Below, one piece after another: positions 63,365-64,000 of a stretch of DNA of 64,000 bases. The stretch is taken from positions 22,875 to 86,874 of the forward strand of contig JANQSH010000053.1 in NCBI GenBank assembly GCA_028284145.1. The letters run 5' to 3'. The DNA comes from Planctomycetaceae bacterium (lineage in GTDB: Bacteria > Planctomycetota > Planctomycetia > Planctomycetales > Planctomycetaceae). How positions within the stretch are numbered: the stretch's first letter is position 1; every line of letters begins with the position of its first letter. The notes under the pieces were generated by a model that saw only the letters and a list, made by a program, of their open reading frames with translations, was not told where the DNA came from and searched no databases. The translations under genes and the position numbers were made by a program.

Positions 63365-64000
63365 TTACGATTTCTTCTTCTGTGCCGGAACGAAGTGATA
63401 CCAGTTCCCTCGCACGTTCAGCACGACATCGCCCAGCGCCAGATACCTGGCAAGCCGGGCATCTTTGTCCAGCAGGTCGAAATACTGTTTCGATCCGATT
63501 TCGACTTTCTCAATCTTTTTCACTTTTTTCGGATCATAGCTGCTGTCGTACCACAATTTCCCCTGATTATAAAAGGTCTTGGCACCGATGTATCGAATGG
63601 CCGACAGAATGGATCGGCGTTTTCCGGTTCGACCCGATGCGCGATCAAGGTCAGCCAGTTCCTGCTCGGCGGCGCGATAATAGCGGTTTGCTTTACCACC
63701 CGCGAGGTCCTTTCGGCTGTCCGCAAATTTCTTTGCGGCTTCGACGGCATTTTGACCTGTTGGCCTGTTCGCCGGAGGTGCCGATGCTTGCGGGACAACA
63801 GCACCGTTGATCACAACCGGACCACCGCCACCGAATCCACCCTTGGCATTGTTCAATCGTCCTCGAAGAACTTGTCCAAGCTGTTTGGTATCGGCCTTGG
63901 AGACCAGGTCATCTGCGATCAGGAACGACGTGTAGGGGGTGATGATGCCGTAGCGTTTCGCCAGGTACGTCACCTCATCCACCAGTTCCTCATCTTCCAT
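63365..64000 (-). CDS. VIT/VWA-type protein, C-terminal part
   Basis: The frame is open to the end of the window, so the N-terminus lies outside. The visible 211 residues start ELVDEVTYLAKRYGIITPYTSFLIADD, a segment typical of the region following the von Willebrand factor A domain in VIT-domain proteins. Then comes a Gly/Pro-rich linker and a basic C-terminal domain ending HFVPAQKKKS. Such proteins are often secreted or surface proteins in planctomycetes. The MoxR ATPase at 38674-39615 is a typical partner class but is far away. Confidence 0.6.
   Translation of the reverse strand: MEDEELVDEVTYLAKRYGIITPYTSFLIADDLVSKADTKQLGQVLRGRLNNAKGGFGGGGPVVINGAVVPQASAPPANRPTGQNAVEAAKKFADSRKDLAGGKANRYYRAAEQELADLDRASGRTGKRRSILSAIRYIGAKTFYNQGKLWYDSSYDPKKVKKIEKVEIGSKQYFDLLDKDARLARYLALGDVVLNVRGNWYHFVPAQKKKS

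Overview
The window looks like a chromosomal segment of a planctomycete (order Planctomycetales, roughly 50-55% GC by eye). The clearest markers are a serine/threonine kinase with the RWQAKQLL-type N-terminal helical region typical of the phylum, a DUF4013 membrane protein, PQQ-type beta-propeller proteins, an FHA protein, several large secreted or coiled-coil proteins without obvious relatives elsewhere, many TTG/GTG starts and weak Shine-Dalgarno sites. No rRNA, tRNA, CRISPR array, intact transposase or prophage was seen. Most genes are housekeeping.

Layout. 0-4.4 kb: end of a beta-propeller gene, a zinc-ribbon protein, a lipoprotein, and the leftward rpmI-rplT-pheS cluster. 4.4-10.5 kb: a rightward fatty acid desaturase, then leftward sdhC-sdhA-sdhB-gcvT. 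11-20 kb, all leftward: RNase R with a histone-H1-like tail, an MFS transporter, an ABC exporter (permease and ATPase) and a Prc-type C-terminal protease. 20.5-26.5 kb: an HspQ-like protein, two tandem related dynamin-like GTPases, and a convergent membrane-anchored coiled-coil protein. 27-36 kb: polA, coaE, rho, ribH, nusB, a TolB-like propeller and a DUF4013 protein. 36-43 kb: pyruvate kinase, a stand-alone DsbD N-domain protein, MoxR ATPase, PAP2 phosphatase, Nudix hydrolase and an MDR enoyl reductase. 43-47 kb: a group II intron remnant, a large secreted protein, a gene-poor kilobase and serine acetyltransferase. 47-53 kb: FHA protein, gltX, glnS and two proteins of unknown role. 53.8-64 kb: glgC, the coupled chain pntA-pntA2-pntB-coaX-mnmE-like, a PQQ propeller, a protein kinase and the end of a VIT/VWA-type protein.

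The most striking structure is not a gene. A family of about 102-bp elements occurs 14 times (12 near full length, 2 partial), nearly always between genes. Typical copies begin TAGAGCAGTTTACC and end AGAGCGTAATACGCTCTA, with TA at both borders, internal hairpins and a terminal hairpin that shows compensatory base changes between copies. In codirectional gene contexts the terminal hairpin faces the upstream gene's 3' end in 10 of 12 cases. Two copies supply the stop codon of the adjacent gene (sdhC, PAP2) and one abuts the start codon of the ABC ATPase. This looks like a mobile MITE/REP-like family that may also process or terminate transcripts. A second, shorter palindrome (core GCCTTGACAAGGC) occurs three times and resembles a portable intrinsic terminator. 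The tandem GTPases, which share D-x-P-D-x-D and TQQKY motifs, are the best candidate for an uncharacterised protein system.
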